Shown one piece after another: positions 7,823 through 17,758 of a DNA stretch of 64,000 bases. The notes beneath the pieces are model-generated. The model searched no databases. It saw only the letters and a list, made by a program, of their open reading frames with translations, and was not told the origin of the DNA. How positions within the stretch are numbered: the stretch's first letter is position 1; each line of letters starts with the position of its first letter. The stretch covers positions 3,286,001 to 3,350,000 of the forward strand of contig OZ245872.1 in NCBI GenBank assembly GCA_965229345.1. The letters are read 5' to 3'. A program made the translations under genes and the position numbers. The stretch is from PBB1 sp965229345. GTDB taxonomy: Bacteria > Pseudomonadota > Gammaproteobacteria > Burkholderiales > Burkholderiaceae_C.

Positions 7823-9024
7823 GCCTGCTCGATAAATTCGCTGTCCAGCGCGGCTTGGCGGCCAGCCTGGCCGAAAACAGCCAGGTGGCCCCGATTGCCA
7901 CACCGATGGACGAGGTGCATTCGGCCACCTCCGCCACGATCAATGGTCGTCGAGTGATCCTGGCCGGCACCAACAATTACCTCGGCCTGACCTATGACGC
8001 CGACTGCCGCGCCGCGGCGATCGCTGCCATCGAGTCACTGGGCACCGGCACCACGGGCTCGCGCATGGCCAGTGGCAACTATGCCGGCCATCGGGCACTG
8101 GAACACTCTCTGGCCAGTGCATTCGGATGGCCAACGGCGATCGTCTTCTCGACGGGCTATCAGGCCAACCTCGGCACGCTGTCGGCCCTGGCCGGCGAGG
8201 GTGACACCCTGCTGGTAGACGCCGACAGCCACGCCAGCATCCATGATGGCTGCCGACTCAGCCACGCGACGACGATCCGCTTCCGCCACAACGACCCCGA
8301 AAACCTCGATCGACGCCTGGAGCGCCTGGGCGAGGCCGCCAGCCGCACGCTGATCGTCGTCGAAAGCCTCTACAGCACGCTCGGCGACCGCGCGCCGTTG
8401 CGCGAGATCGTCGAGATCAAGAAGCGCCATGGTGCCTGGCTGCTGGTCGATGAAGCCCATTCGTTCGGCGTGTTCGGTCCGCGTGGATTGGGTCTGTGCG
8501 AGGCGCAGGATCTGCTGGGCGAGGTCGACTTCATCGTCGGTACCTTCTCCAAGAGTCTGGGCGGCGTCGGCGGCTTCTGTCTCGGCCGCCATGCCGAGGT
8601 CGAATTCATGCGCATGGTCAGCCGGCCCTACATCTTCACGGCGTCACCGCCGCCGCCGGTGATCGCAGCGACCCATCAGGCGCTGCGCAAGGTGCTGCAG
8701 GGCCACGATTTGCGCGCGCGACTGTGGCGCCACGCAGAGCGTGTGTACAGCGAGCTGAACAAGATGGGCTATCGACTCGGCACGGCCGCGCCCGGCCCGG
8801 TGGCAGCCATCGTGTTCGACACCCGTGATGCCGCATTGGCCTTGTGGCAAGGCTTGCTCGACGCGGGCATCTACACCAACCTGATGATCCCGCCGGCCAC
8901 GCCGTCGGGCCTGAGCCTGGTGCGCATCAGCCTGAGCGCTGCCCAGAGCGACGACGACGTCACACAGATCATTGCCGCGCTTGCGGCCCATGCGCGGCGA
9001 GCCCGCCCCGCGCTCGCGGCCTGA
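7819..9024 (+). CDS. Alpha-oxoamine synthase (serine palmitoyltransferase/KBL/BioF family)
   Basis: A 401-residue fold-type I PLP enzyme. The PLP-binding Lys245 lies in TFSKSLGGVGG; LLVDEAHSFGVFG carries the Asp that contacts the pyridine nitrogen; GTGTTGSRMASGNYAGH is the family glycine-rich segment. The family condenses an acyl thioester with an amino acid, losing CO2. Members include BioF, KBL, HemA and serine palmitoyltransferase. No other biotin or heme gene is nearby. With an adjacent acyl carrier protein and two FAALs, an SPT-like role making a long-chain amino ketone is the best guess. The amino acid used (Ser, Ala, Gly or other) is not determinable. Confidence 0.88.
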   Translation: MSLLDKFAVQRGLAASLAENSQVAPIATPMDEVHSATSATINGRRVILAGTNNYLGLTYDADCRAAAIAAIESLGTGTTGSRMASGNYAGHRALEHSLASAFGWPTAIVFSTGYQANLGTLSALAGEGDTLLVDADSHASIHDGCRLSHATTIRFRHNDPENLDRRLERLGEAASRTLIVVESLYSTLGDRAPLREIVEIKKRHGAWLLVDEAHSFGVFGPRGLGLCEAQDLLGEVDFIVGTFSKSLGGVGGFCLGRHAEVEFMRMVSRPYIFTASPPPPVIAATHQALRKVLQGHDLRARLWRHAERVYSELNKMGYRLGTAAPGPVAAIVFDTRDAALALWQGLLDAGIYTNLMIPPATPSGLSLVRISLSAAQSDDDVTQIIAALAAHARRARPALAA

Positions 9025-9096
9025 ACGTTCTTCGGCCACCCACGTTGCGACGTGCGGCGGTGTCAGATCGGTCCGTCTTGGCGCTGTACCGCGCAT

Positions 9097-9107
9097 CCCC
9101 CTAGGAA
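9097..9107. repeat. CCCCCTAGGAA motif, copy 1
   Basis: An 11-base sequence about 95 bases upstream of the MoxR start. The same 11 bases recur upstream of the histidine kinase (23281-23291). Function unknown. Confidence 0.3.
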
Positions 9108-9199
9108 CCTTCTGCATGGCTTGAGAATCGAGCCGTCTACGCTGCGCGTGCACCAGCCTCGGCTGGTTCATGCGCGCACTTCCCAGCCGGACACCGCCC

Positions 9200-10183
<984 letters not shown>

Positions 10184-10196
10184 TTCCAGGCACGCG

Positions 10197-11094
10197 ATGG
10201 GGCTGCTGCCTGATCTCGACGAGCTGGTCGCGCTGCGCGGTGCCGCGCACGGGCTGGAGATGCACCTGCGCCATCCCGCGGCAGCGCAGTTGCAGGGCGG
10301 GCACCGCAGTGCCCACCGCGGCCGCGGCCTCGAATTCGACGAGGTGCGGCGCCTACGCCCAGGGCGACGACGCCCGCACCATCGACTGGCGCGTCACCGC
10401 ACGGCGCGGCCGACCGCACACCAAGCTGTTCCGAGAAGAGCGCGAGCGGGTGGTCTGGCTGCTCGCCGATCTGCACCCTGGGCTGTACTTCGGCAGCCGC
10501 CAGCAGCTCAAATCGGCGCTGCTGCTGCGCGCGGCCGCCTGGCTGGCCTGGGTCACCGTCAGCGCCGGCGATCGGCTCGGCGTCATCCTGACGCAAGGCT
10601 CGTCGCTGCCGCAGATGCTGCCACCGCGCTCGCGTGACATCGGTGCCCTGGCCGCACTGCAGGCGCTGGTGCAAAGCCAGCCTCAGGCGCCGGGCGAGCC
10701 TGCAGGCCAGGGGCTGCAGGTGGCACTGAGCACGCTGCGGCCCCTGTTGCGATCGGGCAGCACGGTGTTCGTGCTCAGCGACTTCAGCGGCCTCGATGCG
10801 GCCACTGAAACCGCGCTGGTCACCATCGGCTTGCGCGCCGAGTGCCGGCTGCTGTGGCTCACCGATCCACTCGAGCGCGACGGTCTGCCGAACGGCTCCT
10901 TTCGCGTCGGCCTGCCTGGCCAGCGTTGGTCGATCGACGGAGCCGCCAGCCGATCCGCCTGGGTGACCGCCTGGACCCGACGCGAGCAACGCCTCGCCGA
11001 GCTGAGCCGCAGCCACCGGCTGCCGCTGCTGCGCCTGGACACCAGCGGCGATCTGGCCCAGACGCTGCCACGCTTTCTCGGCGAGTCGCGATGA
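10197..11094 (+). pseudogene. DUF58 domain protein, apparent +1 frameshift
   Basis: The protein begins MGLLPDLDELVALRG and runs to RGLEFDEVR, where the frame is lost near 10347-10350. It resumes one frame over as AYAQGDDARTIDWRVTARR and continues to the stop. DEVRxYxxGDDxRxIDW is the DUF58 hallmark, so the two halves clearly belong together. Removing one G of the GG pair in GTGCGGCGCC restores it; the span is 898 bases, one more than a multiple of three. DUF58 proteins accompany MoxR and VWA proteins in aerotolerance-type operons. It may be a real lesion or a sequencing error. The stop overlaps the next start (ATGA). Confidence 0.85.
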
Positions 11095-11601
11095 ACCCCA
11101 CCCTGCTCGCGCAACTGTCCCCCGATCGCGCGCCTCCGCCGCTGGGCTGGTGGCCGCTCGCGCCCGGCTGGTGGGCCCTGATGGCCTTGTTGCTGCTGGG
11201 CCTCGCGCTGGCGGTGTGGTTGCGCCAGCGGGCGCGGCAGCCTTCGATCAAGCGCTGGCAGCGCGCCGCCCTGCGCGAGTTGGCGCAACTGCAGCGGGCA
11301 TCTCGCCAAACGGGCAGCGACGACGCCCAGCTCGCACGCGAGATCCAGCAACTGCTGCGCCGCTACGCCATCGCCCGCCACGGGCGCGACACCGTGGGCA
11401 TCGCTCAGCGGCGACGCCTGGCTGGCCTTCGTCGTGCGCCATGGCGGCCGCGACTGGGCCAGTGACAGCGGTCAGGCGCTGCTGCGATGCGCGTATGGCG
11501 GGCCTGCTGCAACCCGGGATCGGGCGGTATCGAGCGTCGATCGCGAGCGCTGGCTCAGCGGTGCACGCGCCTTCATCCAGAGCAAGCGAGTCACCCGGTG
11601 A
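11091..11601 (+). pseudogene. DUF4381 domain protein, apparent +1 frameshift
   Basis: A small membrane protein. It starts MNPTLLAQLSPDRAPPP and has one transmembrane segment (about residues 27-45, rich in L, A and W), then a cytoplasmic helical domain. The frame breaks at the GGG run 11396-11398; with one G removed it reads DTVASLSGDAWLAFVVRHGG and continues to a stop that overlaps the next GTG by the GTGA pattern. The length of 511 bases is one more than a multiple of three. DUF4381 usually sits between DUF58 and VWA genes, as here. This is the second +1 break within 1.1 kb. Confidence 0.8.
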
Positions 11602-12554
11602 TCCACTTCGAATGGCCCTGGATGCTGCTGGCCGCGCCACTGCCGTGGCTGTTCTCGCGCTGGCTGCCACCGGCCCGGCCGCTGGGTGCCGCGCTGTTCA
11701 TGCCCTTCGCAGCGCAGATCGGGCCGCGCACAGCGCAGGCAGCGCCTCGGGCGCCACGCTGGCGGCTGATGCTGTTCGCGGTGGTCTGGGCGCTGATGCT
11801 GGTGGCCGCCGCCCGGCCGCAATGGCTGGGTGAGCCGCAACCGGTCGCCGCCACCGGTCGCCGCCTGCTGCTGGCCGTCGACACCTCGGGCTCGATGGCC
11901 GCGCAGGACATGGCCGGCCGCATGAGCCGTCTGCAGGTCGTGAAGGCCGTGGCGGGCGACTTCATACGGCGTCGCCATGGCGACCAGGTCGGCCTGATCA
12001 TGTTCGGCACGCGCCCTTACCTGCAGGCCCCGCTGAGCACCGACCTCGACACCATCGGTCAGTTTCTGGAAGAAGCGTCGATCGGCATGGCCGGCCCGGC
12101 CACCGCACTGGGCGATGCCATCGGGCTGGCCCTGAAGCGGCTGCAGGCCGAACGCGACAGCGACGCCGGCGCCCCGAACACCCGCCGTGAGACGGTGCTG
12201 GTGCTGCTGACCGACGGCAGCAGCAACGCCGGCGAGATGCCTCCGCTGCCGGCAGCGCGCCTGGCCGCCGCGCAGCGGCTGCGCATCTACACCATCGGCG
12301 TCGGCAGCGAGGAAGACAGCGATCTCGACGAAGACACCCTGAAAGCCATCGCCAGCGAAACCGGTGGCGCCTACTTCCGTGCGACCGATGCGGCCGCGTT
12401 GCAGCAGGCGTATGCGCTGATGGACCAGCTCGAACCCGCTGCAGCGCAGGACCGTTGGGTGCGGCCCAGCGACGAGTGGTTTGCCTGGCCGCTGGCACTG
12501 GCACTGCTGCTGAGCGTGCCCACGGTCTCGCTGCGGGAGCCGCGATGGCGCTGA
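11598..12554 (+). CDS. VWA domain protein (BatA-like)
   Basis: A 318-residue protein with hydrophobic segments near the N-terminus (about residues 8-25 and 58-75) and at the C-terminus (about 295-312), flanking a von Willebrand A domain. The metal-ion site is intact: DTSGSM, then LLTDGSSN. The GTG start VIHFEWPWMLL overlaps the frameshifted DUF4381 stop. In Bat operons BatA and BatB are paired membrane VWA proteins acting with MoxR. The stop overlaps the next start by 10 bases. Confidence 0.9.
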   Translation: MIHFEWPWMLLAAPLPWLFSRWLPPARPLGAALFMPFAAQIGPRTAQAAPRAPRWRLMLFAVVWALMLVAAARPQWLGEPQPVAATGRRLLLAVDTSGSMAAQDMAGRMSRLQVVKAVAGDFIRRRHGDQVGLIMFGTRPYLQAPLSTDLDTIGQFLEEASIGMAGPATALGDAIGLALKRLQAERDSDAGAPNTRRETVLVLLTDGSSNAGEMPPLPAARLAAAQRLRIYTIGVGSEEDSDLDEDTLKAIASETGGAYFRATDAAALQQAYALMDQLEPAAAQDRWVRPSDEWFAWPLALALLLSVPTVSLREPRWR

Positions 12555-13588
12555 TCGCTGACTGGCCGGCCGCGCTGGCCCGCTTTCATTTCGAACGCCC
12601 GTGGTGGCTGATCGCGGTGCCGCTGCTGCTGGCGCTGGCTGCCTGGCTGGCGCGGCGCAGCGCTTCCGGCCACGGCTGGGCTGCGTTGGTGGATCCACCG
12701 CTGCTGGAGGCGCTGCGGCTGCCCGAGCCCGCGGTTGCGACCCGGGCCTCCCCCTGGCCCTGGCTGGCGTTGGCCTGGACGCTGGCGGTGCTCGCGCTGG
12801 CCGGCCCCACCTGGCAACGCGAGCCCGCAGCCGCGAACGCCACGCCCGATGGCTGGGTGCTGGTGCTCGATCTGTCGCCCTCGATGCTGGCGCCCGACGC
12901 CGCCCCGAACCGCGTCAGCCGGGCCCGCTACGCCATCGAAGACGTGCTGCGTGCGGCCCAGGGAGCGCGCATCGGCCTGGTGGTGTTCGGTGCCGAGCCG
13001 TACACCGTGACGCCGCTGACCGACGACGTCGCCACGGTGCGCGGCCTGACCGGCCCGCTCTCACCCGACCTGATGCCCAGCAGCGGCGACCGGCTGGGCC
13101 CGGCGCTGGCGATGGCTCAGAAGCTTCTGGAGCGTTCGACGACCCGGGGCGGCCACGTGGTGGTGCTGACCGATGGCTACACCGATCCGGACCAGGCCCA
13201 CGCCGCGGCCCAGGCCTTGCGCGATCGCCGCACCACCGTCGATGTGCTGGCCATCGGCGGTTCCGGTGGATCGCCCGGCGCGGCATCTGGCACGCTGGTG
13301 ACCGCCACACCGGCCACCGACGCCACCGGTGCCGCAACGGCAGAAGCCAGTGCCTCGATCGAGCCGGTGAACCGAGCGCTGCTGCAGCAGCTGGCGCGCG
13401 CCGGCGGGGGCCGCGTCTTCGAGCTCAGCGAGATGCCTGCGCTGCTGTCCCATCTGCAGACCAAGGTGACCCGCAGCGTCACCGCACTGAGCGACGTGGA
13501 GGCAGAGCGCTGGCGCGATGCCGGGGTGTGGCTGTTGCCGCCGCTGCTGTTGCTGGCGTCGGTGCTGGTTCGGCGAGGCTGGTGGTGA
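12545..13588 (+). CDS. VWA domain protein (BatB-like)
   Basis: A 347-residue second VWA protein. It has transmembrane segments near residues 20-37 and 67-83 and one at the C-terminus before VRRGWW. The VWA metal site reads DLSPSM and VVLTDGYTD. A low-complexity G/A/T-rich linker lies near residues 240-270. It is the partner of the preceding VWA protein and is followed within 5 bases by a TPR protein, the usual BatA-BatB-BatC order. Confidence 0.9.
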   Translation: MALIADWPAALARFHFERPWWLIAVPLLLALAAWLARRSASGHGWAALVDPPLLEALRLPEPAVATRASPWPWLALAWTLAVLALAGPTWQREPAAANATPDGWVLVLDLSPSMLAPDAAPNRVSRARYAIEDVLRAAQGARIGLVVFGAEPYTVTPLTDDVATVRGLTGPLSPDLMPSSGDRLGPALAMAQKLLERSTTRGGHVVVLTDGYTDPDQAHAAAQALRDRRTTVDVLAIGGSGGSPGAASGTLVTATPATDATGAATAEASASIEPVNRALLQQLARAGGGRVFELSEMPALLSHLQTKVTRSVTALSDVEAERWRDAGVWLLPPLLLLASVLVRRGWW

Positions 13589-13593
13589 CGACG

Positions 13594-14472
13594 ATGAAGA
13601 CGCTCGGGTGGTGGGCTGCGCTCTTGCTGTGCGCCACGGCGGCGCAGGCAGAGAGCGGCTGGGCCTCGCTGTGGCGCACCCCCGACCAGCGCGGCGAGGC
13701 CGAGCTGCGTGCCGGCCGCGCGGCCGCCGCGGCGCAGACCTACGCCGATCCACGCCGCAAGGCCTGGGCGCAGCTCAAAGCCGGCGATGACCGCGCTGCG
13801 GCCGACAGCTACGCTGGCCTCGACGCGCCCGAGGCGCCCTACAACCGGGGCAACGCACTGGCACGCGCCGGTGCCCTGCAGCAAGCCCTGCAGGCCTACG
13901 ACGAAGCGCTGGCCAGGAACCCAGGCGACCGCGACGCGCAGCACAACCGCGACCTGGTCGCCAAGGCCTTGCAACCGCAGCAGCGGCCCTCGTCACAGCA
14001 GGGCCGCACCGCATCGAACACCGCAGGCGGCGGCGGTGCCCAACCCACGCCCCAACCCGCGTCGGGCCCGCCCGGCCAGGCACCGCAGGGGTCGGCCACA
14101 CCCGACAGCGCCGGCCGCCAGCCCGCTGCGCCACCCCAGCCGGGCCCGACCAGCGGCGCTGGCCAGGCGGCGCCGGAGGGCGGCATGAAATCTGGCGCAA
14201 GCGCTCTTGGCGGCACCGACGGCAAGGACGCGGGCACCAACGGCCGTGTGGACCCCAACAGCCCGGACAACGCTGCGCAGGCCGAGCGCGATGTGCTGGG
14301 TGCAACCCGCTCACGCTCGGGGCTGCGCACCGGGCGCGACACCCCCCCGCCGCGCACCGAACAGCAGCTGGCCGAAGACCAGTGGCTGCGCCGCCTGCCC
14401 GACGATTCCAGCGGCCTGCTGCGGCGCAAATTCCTCATCCAGCATCTGCTCCGCCAGGGAAGTGCCCCATGA
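13594..14472 (+). CDS. TPR-repeat protein (BatC-like)
   Basis: A 292-residue protein with an N-terminal signal sequence (KTLGWWAALLLCATAAQA) and TPR units at about residues 75-125, including PYNRGNALARAGALQQALQA. A long Pro/Gln/Gly-rich low-complexity stretch follows (about 130-215). The C-terminal QLAEDQWLRRLPDDSSGLLR is a motif common in BatB/BatC tails. Probably periplasmic. A GTG three codons upstream of the chosen ATG is also possible. The stop overlaps the BatD start (ATGA). Confidence 0.85.
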   Translation: MKTLGWWAALLLCATAAQAESGWASLWRTPDQRGEAELRAGRAAAAAQTYADPRRKAWAQLKAGDDRAAADSYAGLDAPEAPYNRGNALARAGALQQALQAYDEALARNPGDRDAQHNRDLVAKALQPQQRPSSQQGRTASNTAGGGGAQPTPQPASGPPGQAPQGSATPDSAGRQPAAPPQPGPTSGAGQAAPEGGMKSGASALGGTDGKDAGTNGRVDPNSPDNAAQAERDVLGATRSRSGLRTGRDTPPPRTEQQLAEDQWLRRLPDDSSGLLRRKFLIQHLLRQGSAP

Positions 14473-16310
14473 AACTCGGACAGCGGCTTGCCCGCAGCCT
14501 GCTCGCCTGCGGGTTCGCCATCACAAGTGCGCTGTGGTGCGGCACCGCCTGGGCCGCCTTCACCGCCTCGGTCGACCGCACGCAGCTGGCCGCTGGCGAA
14601 TCGGTGCAGCTGACGTTGCAAAGCGACCGCAGCGGCAGCAGCGACCCCGACCTCGCCCCGCTGGCGAAAAATTTCGACATCCTCAGCCGCAGCAACAGCA
14701 ACAGCCTGCAGATCCTGAACGGCAGCATGTCGTCGCAACGCCAGGTGACGCTGGTGCTGTCACCGCGTCGCAGCGGCCTTGTCGAGGTGCCTCGATTGAC
14801 CTGGGATGGCGAGTCGTCGGCGGCCATCGACCTGAACATTGCCGCCAACGGCGCCGGAGCCGGCGGCACCGGTGCACCAGGCGCGGCCACAGGCGCACCG
14901 GCCAATGCGGCCGCGCATGTGTTCCTGACCACCAGCCTGGACTCGCTGCAGCCGTACGTGCAGTCTGCGGTGAGCCTGAAGGTGCAGCTGTACAGCGACA
15001 AGAAGCTGTACCAGGCCTCGCTGGATCTGCCTGGCACGGCGGACCTGCTGGTGCGGCGGCTCGGCGAGGACCTGACCACGCAGGAAACCCGCAACGGACG
15101 CGCGTACCAGGTGATCACACGCCACTACCTGCTGGTGCCGCAGCGCAGCGGCGAGCTCCAACTCGATGGGCCGGTGCTCAATGCGCAGGTGGCCGACGTC
15201 AACAGCCAGGTCGATCCGCTGCTGGAGCGGCTGTTCGGCCAGTTGCGGATCGAAGGGGGGCTCGGCGGTACCCGTCCGCTGCGACTGCGTGGCGACGCCC
15301 TGAAGCTGAATGCGCAGCCGCGCCCACCGGCGCAACGCACCGGCGACTGGTTGCCTGCGCAGCAGCTGACCCTCGAAGACGCCTGGCGTCCGGCCGACAA
15401 GACGATCGCGGTCGGCCAGCCGCTGACGCGGCAGCTGCGGATCGCCGCCGTGGGCCAGAGTGCCAGCCAGCTGCCAGACCTGAGCGCTGCCACGCCGGTG
15501 CCCTCCGGGCTGAAGGCCCACGCCGAAGAAGCGACCTTGAGCGATCAGCTGCAGGACGGCCATGTCGTCGGTCGGCGCGACCAGGACATCGTGCTGCTGG
15601 CCGACCAGCCCGGACGCTACGAGCTGCCCGAACTGCGCCTGGCGTGGTGGGATGTGGTGAGCAACCAGCGCCGCGAGGCGGTGCTGCCGGCGGTGACGGT
15701 GGACGTGGTGGCGGCTGTCAACCCGGCATCGACCGCCGCCAGCGCTGGCGCTGGCGCCGAAGGTCAGGCGCTGCCCGGCGCCTCCCCGCCAGCGTCATCG
15801 GCCGCCCCTGAGCCCGGCGCGCAGGCCCCCTCCTCCGAACCAGCCGGTGCGGGTGCGACCGGCAGCGCGGACTGGGCCTGGGTCAGCCTGGCCCTCGCCC
15901 TGCTGTGGCTCGCCACGCTCGGTGCCTGGGCGTGGACGCACCGTCGCCGCCGCCCTGCAGACGGCAACGACCCGGTGGCACAAGAACCGTCAGCGCCCGC
16001 CGCATCGATCAGCGAGGCCCGGCAAGCCTTCCAGCAGGCGTGTCGCGCCCACGCTGCCCGAGCCGCCCGCGATGCGCTGATCGCCTGGGCCCGCGCCACC
16101 TGGCCGAACGACGCGCCCACGGGTCTGAACGCGCTGGCGCGCCGTCTCGACCAGCCCGCGCTGACCGATTTGCTGCGCGAGCTCGATCGCGCCTGCATCG
16201 CCAACACGTCCTGGAACGGCGAGCCGCTCGGCCGCGCGCTGACGCTGCTGGAAGGCGACCGGATCACCCGCCCTCGCCCACCCACGCTGCCTGGCCTGTA
16301 CCCTGACTAG
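14469..16310 (+). CDS. BatD family protein
   Basis: A 613-residue protein. The signal peptide ends near AWA at residue 29, and the mature part begins with FTASVDRTQLAAGESVQL, typical of BatD (oxygen tolerance) Ig-like domains. A single transmembrane helix near residues 460-482 (SLALLWLATLGAW region) precedes a basic stop-transfer RRRR and a cytoplasmic tail. It closes the MoxR-DUF58-DUF4381-VWA-VWA-TPR-BatD operon. The operon's role in stress or envelope maintenance is known only in outline for related species. Confidence 0.88.
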   Translation: MKLGQRLARSLLACGFAITSALWCGTAWAAFTASVDRTQLAAGESVQLTLQSDRSGSSDPDLAPLAKNFDILSRSNSNSLQILNGSMSSQRQVTLVLSPRRSGLVEVPRLTWDGESSAAIDLNIAANGAGAGGTGAPGAATGAPANAAAHVFLTTSLDSLQPYVQSAVSLKVQLYSDKKLYQASLDLPGTADLLVRRLGEDLTTQETRNGRAYQVITRHYLLVPQRSGELQLDGPVLNAQVADVNSQVDPLLERLFGQLRIEGGLGGTRPLRLRGDALKLNAQPRPPAQRTGDWLPAQQLTLEDAWRPADKTIAVGQPLTRQLRIAAVGQSASQLPDLSAATPVPSGLKAHAEEATLSDQLQDGHVVGRRDQDIVLLADQPGRYELPELRLAWWDVVSNQRREAVLPAVTVDVVAAVNPASTAASAGAGAEGQALPGASPPASSAAPEPGAQAPSSEPAGAGATGSADWAWVSLALALLWLATLGAWAWTHRRRRPADGNDPVAQEPSAPAASISEARQAFQQACRAHAARAARDALIAWARATWPNDAPTGLNALARRLDQPALTDLLRELDRACIANTSWNGEPLGRALTLLEGDRITRPRPPTLPGLYPD

Positions 16311-16441
16311 CGGTCACACCCTCGGCGGAACGTCTGGGTTTGCCAGCTTCTGCTCGGCGTACGGTTCGGGTAGTCTCGGCCTGGGTTGGGGGTCAGCGGC
16401 CCCTGCGCGTGGAAATCTGCACAAGGGTGGCGCACACGGTG

Positions 16442-17080
16442 ATGAACGTACTCGTCGTCGATGACCACCCTCTGATGCGCATCGGCGTGCGCCAGCTCAT
16501 CGAGCGCGAGTGGCCCACGGCCGAGGTCGCCGAGGCCGAGACGCTGGCCGACGCGCTCGACAGCCTCCGCCGGCGTCAGCCAGACCTCGTCGTCCTGGAT
16601 CTTGCCCTGCCAGACACCACCGGGATCGAGGGCGTGCGGCGCGTGCTGGAGCTCGCACCCACCTCTCCGGTGCTGGTCCTGAGCCAGAACCCGGAGTCGC
16701 TCTACGCGGGCAAGCTGCTGCAGCTGGGTGTGCGCGGCTTCCTCCCGAAAGACCAGGCCAGCCACGAGTTGATCACTGCCATGCGTCGCATCCAAGCGGG
16801 GGGGCGCTACGTCACCTCGCAGACGGCCGAGGCCTTGATCGACCTGCTCGACGGCCGCTCCCCGACGGCGTTGCCGCACGAGTCACTGTCAGCGCAGGAG
16901 TTTCGGGTCATGCAGATGATTGCCGCGGGAAGCGCGCCGGCCAAGATTGCCGAGACGATGCAACTGTCGGTCAAGACCGTGGCCAGCTACCGCGCACGCA
17001 TCTTTGCCAAGATGGGATGGAAGGCCAACGTCGAGCTGGCCAAGTACTGCGTGCAGCACCGGCTGACCGAGCCGACCTGA
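16442..17080 (+). CDS. LuxR/NarL-family response regulator
   Basis: A 212-residue protein with an N-terminal receiver domain (acidic pair Asp7-Asp8, phospho-acceptor Asp53 in VVLDLALPD, Lys in FLPKDQ). The C-terminal LuxR-type HTH includes SVKTVASYRARIFAKMGW. The start ATG follows a GTG in frame. No kinase gene is adjacent on the same strand. The fimbrial operon begins 160 bases downstream and a kinase lies beyond it, so control of the pilus is possible but not shown. Confidence 0.92.
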   Translation: MNVLVVDDHPLMRIGVRQLIEREWPTAEVAEAETLADALDSLRRRQPDLVVLDLALPDTTGIEGVRRVLELAPTSPVLVLSQNPESLYAGKLLQLGVRGFLPKDQASHELITAMRRIQAGGRYVTSQTAEALIDLLDGRSPTALPHESLSAQEFRVMQMIAAGSAPAKIAETMQLSVKTVASYRARIFAKMGWKANVELAKYCVQHRLTEPT

Positions 17081-17099
17081 GCACACGGCACCACACGTC

Positions 17100-17126
17100 C
17101 CGCTGTAGGTGATCTGCCTACAGCGG
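17100..17126. repeat. Perfect 10-bp inverted repeat upstream of the pilus operon
   Basis: CCGCTGTAGG, a 7-base spacer, then CCTACAGCGG. It begins 20 bases after the response regulator stop and ends about 114 bases before the first pilin-like gene. No T run follows, so an intrinsic terminator is unlikely. It could be a regulator-binding site or an RNA hairpin. Confidence 0.5.
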
Positions 17127-17239
17127 TCGCCTCGGATTGCCGCCACGAGGAACAGAACCGCCGCCGCTCAGGCGTGGCCGCGCTTCTACCGACATCACGG
17201 ATGTGCGCTCGGACTGTTCCGGGCGCCAGGACACATCCG

Positions 17240-17746
17240 ATGAAATACCTCTACCGCAGTGTTTACCTGCTCGCCGTGGCACTCAGCGCATCGGGCGCAA
17301 ATGCCGGCACGGCCACCGGCACCTTCCAGGTCACCGGCACCGTGGTCAGCTCCTGCAATGTGTCGGGCACGCTGCTGAATTTCGGCGCAGCCATCGACCC
17401 GCTGTCCAGCGCGGTGCCCATCGACGCGAGCTCCACCCTCACCGTGCAGTGCACCAACACGACCCCGTACTCGGTGGCCCTCGACGCCGGCACGAATGCA
17501 GGCGGCGCATCCAGCTTCGCCACCCGGGCGATGAAGAACGGCGCGTACACGCTCGGCTACCAGCTCTACCTGAATGCCGGCCGCAGCAGCATCTGGGGCG
17601 ACGGCACCGGCGGCAGTGCACCAGCCACCGGCACCGGCACCGGCAGCAGCCAGACGCTGACGATCTACGGCCGGCTGCCCACGCTGGGCAGCACCGTCGT
17701 ACCAGGCACCTACACCGACACCGTGACGGTGACGATCACCTACTGA
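17240..17746 (+). CDS. Spore coat U domain (SCPU) protein, pilin-like
   Basis: A 168-residue secreted protein. Its signal peptide ends at ASGANA, and the SCPU domain shows paired Cys (SSCNVSG, VQCTNT), a WGDGTGG segment and the closing strand TYTDTVTVTITY. SCPU proteins are the subunits of archaic (sigma/Csu-type) chaperone-usher pili. It starts at the ATG giving MKYLYRS; upstream in-frame codons would block a normal signal peptide. It is followed by chaperone, usher and a second SCPU gene, so it is probably the main shaft subunit. Confidence 0.9.
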   Translation: MKYLYRSVYLLAVALSASGANAGTATGTFQVTGTVVSSCNVSGTLLNFGAAIDPLSSAVPIDASSTLTVQCTNTTPYSVALDAGTNAGGASSFATRAMKNGAYTLGYQLYLNAGRSSIWGDGTGGSAPATGTGTGSSQTLTIYGRLPTLGSTVVPGTYTDTVTVTITY

Positions 17747-17758
17747 GGGCGACCCGCC

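Noticed and set aside
7819..9024. Assignment as BioF of the biotin pathway
   Set aside because: No other biotin gene is near, and the coupled carrier protein and FAALs point to lipid chemistry. BioF remains possible by fold alone.
10347..10350. Programmed frameshifting in DUF58
   Set aside because: No slippery heptamer, downstream pseudoknot or conserved precedent is apparent; a single-base error or lesion is simpler.
17100..17126. Inverted repeat considered as an intrinsic terminator for the response regulator
   Set aside because: No T run follows the stem on either strand, so it is listed as a repeat or possible regulator site instead.
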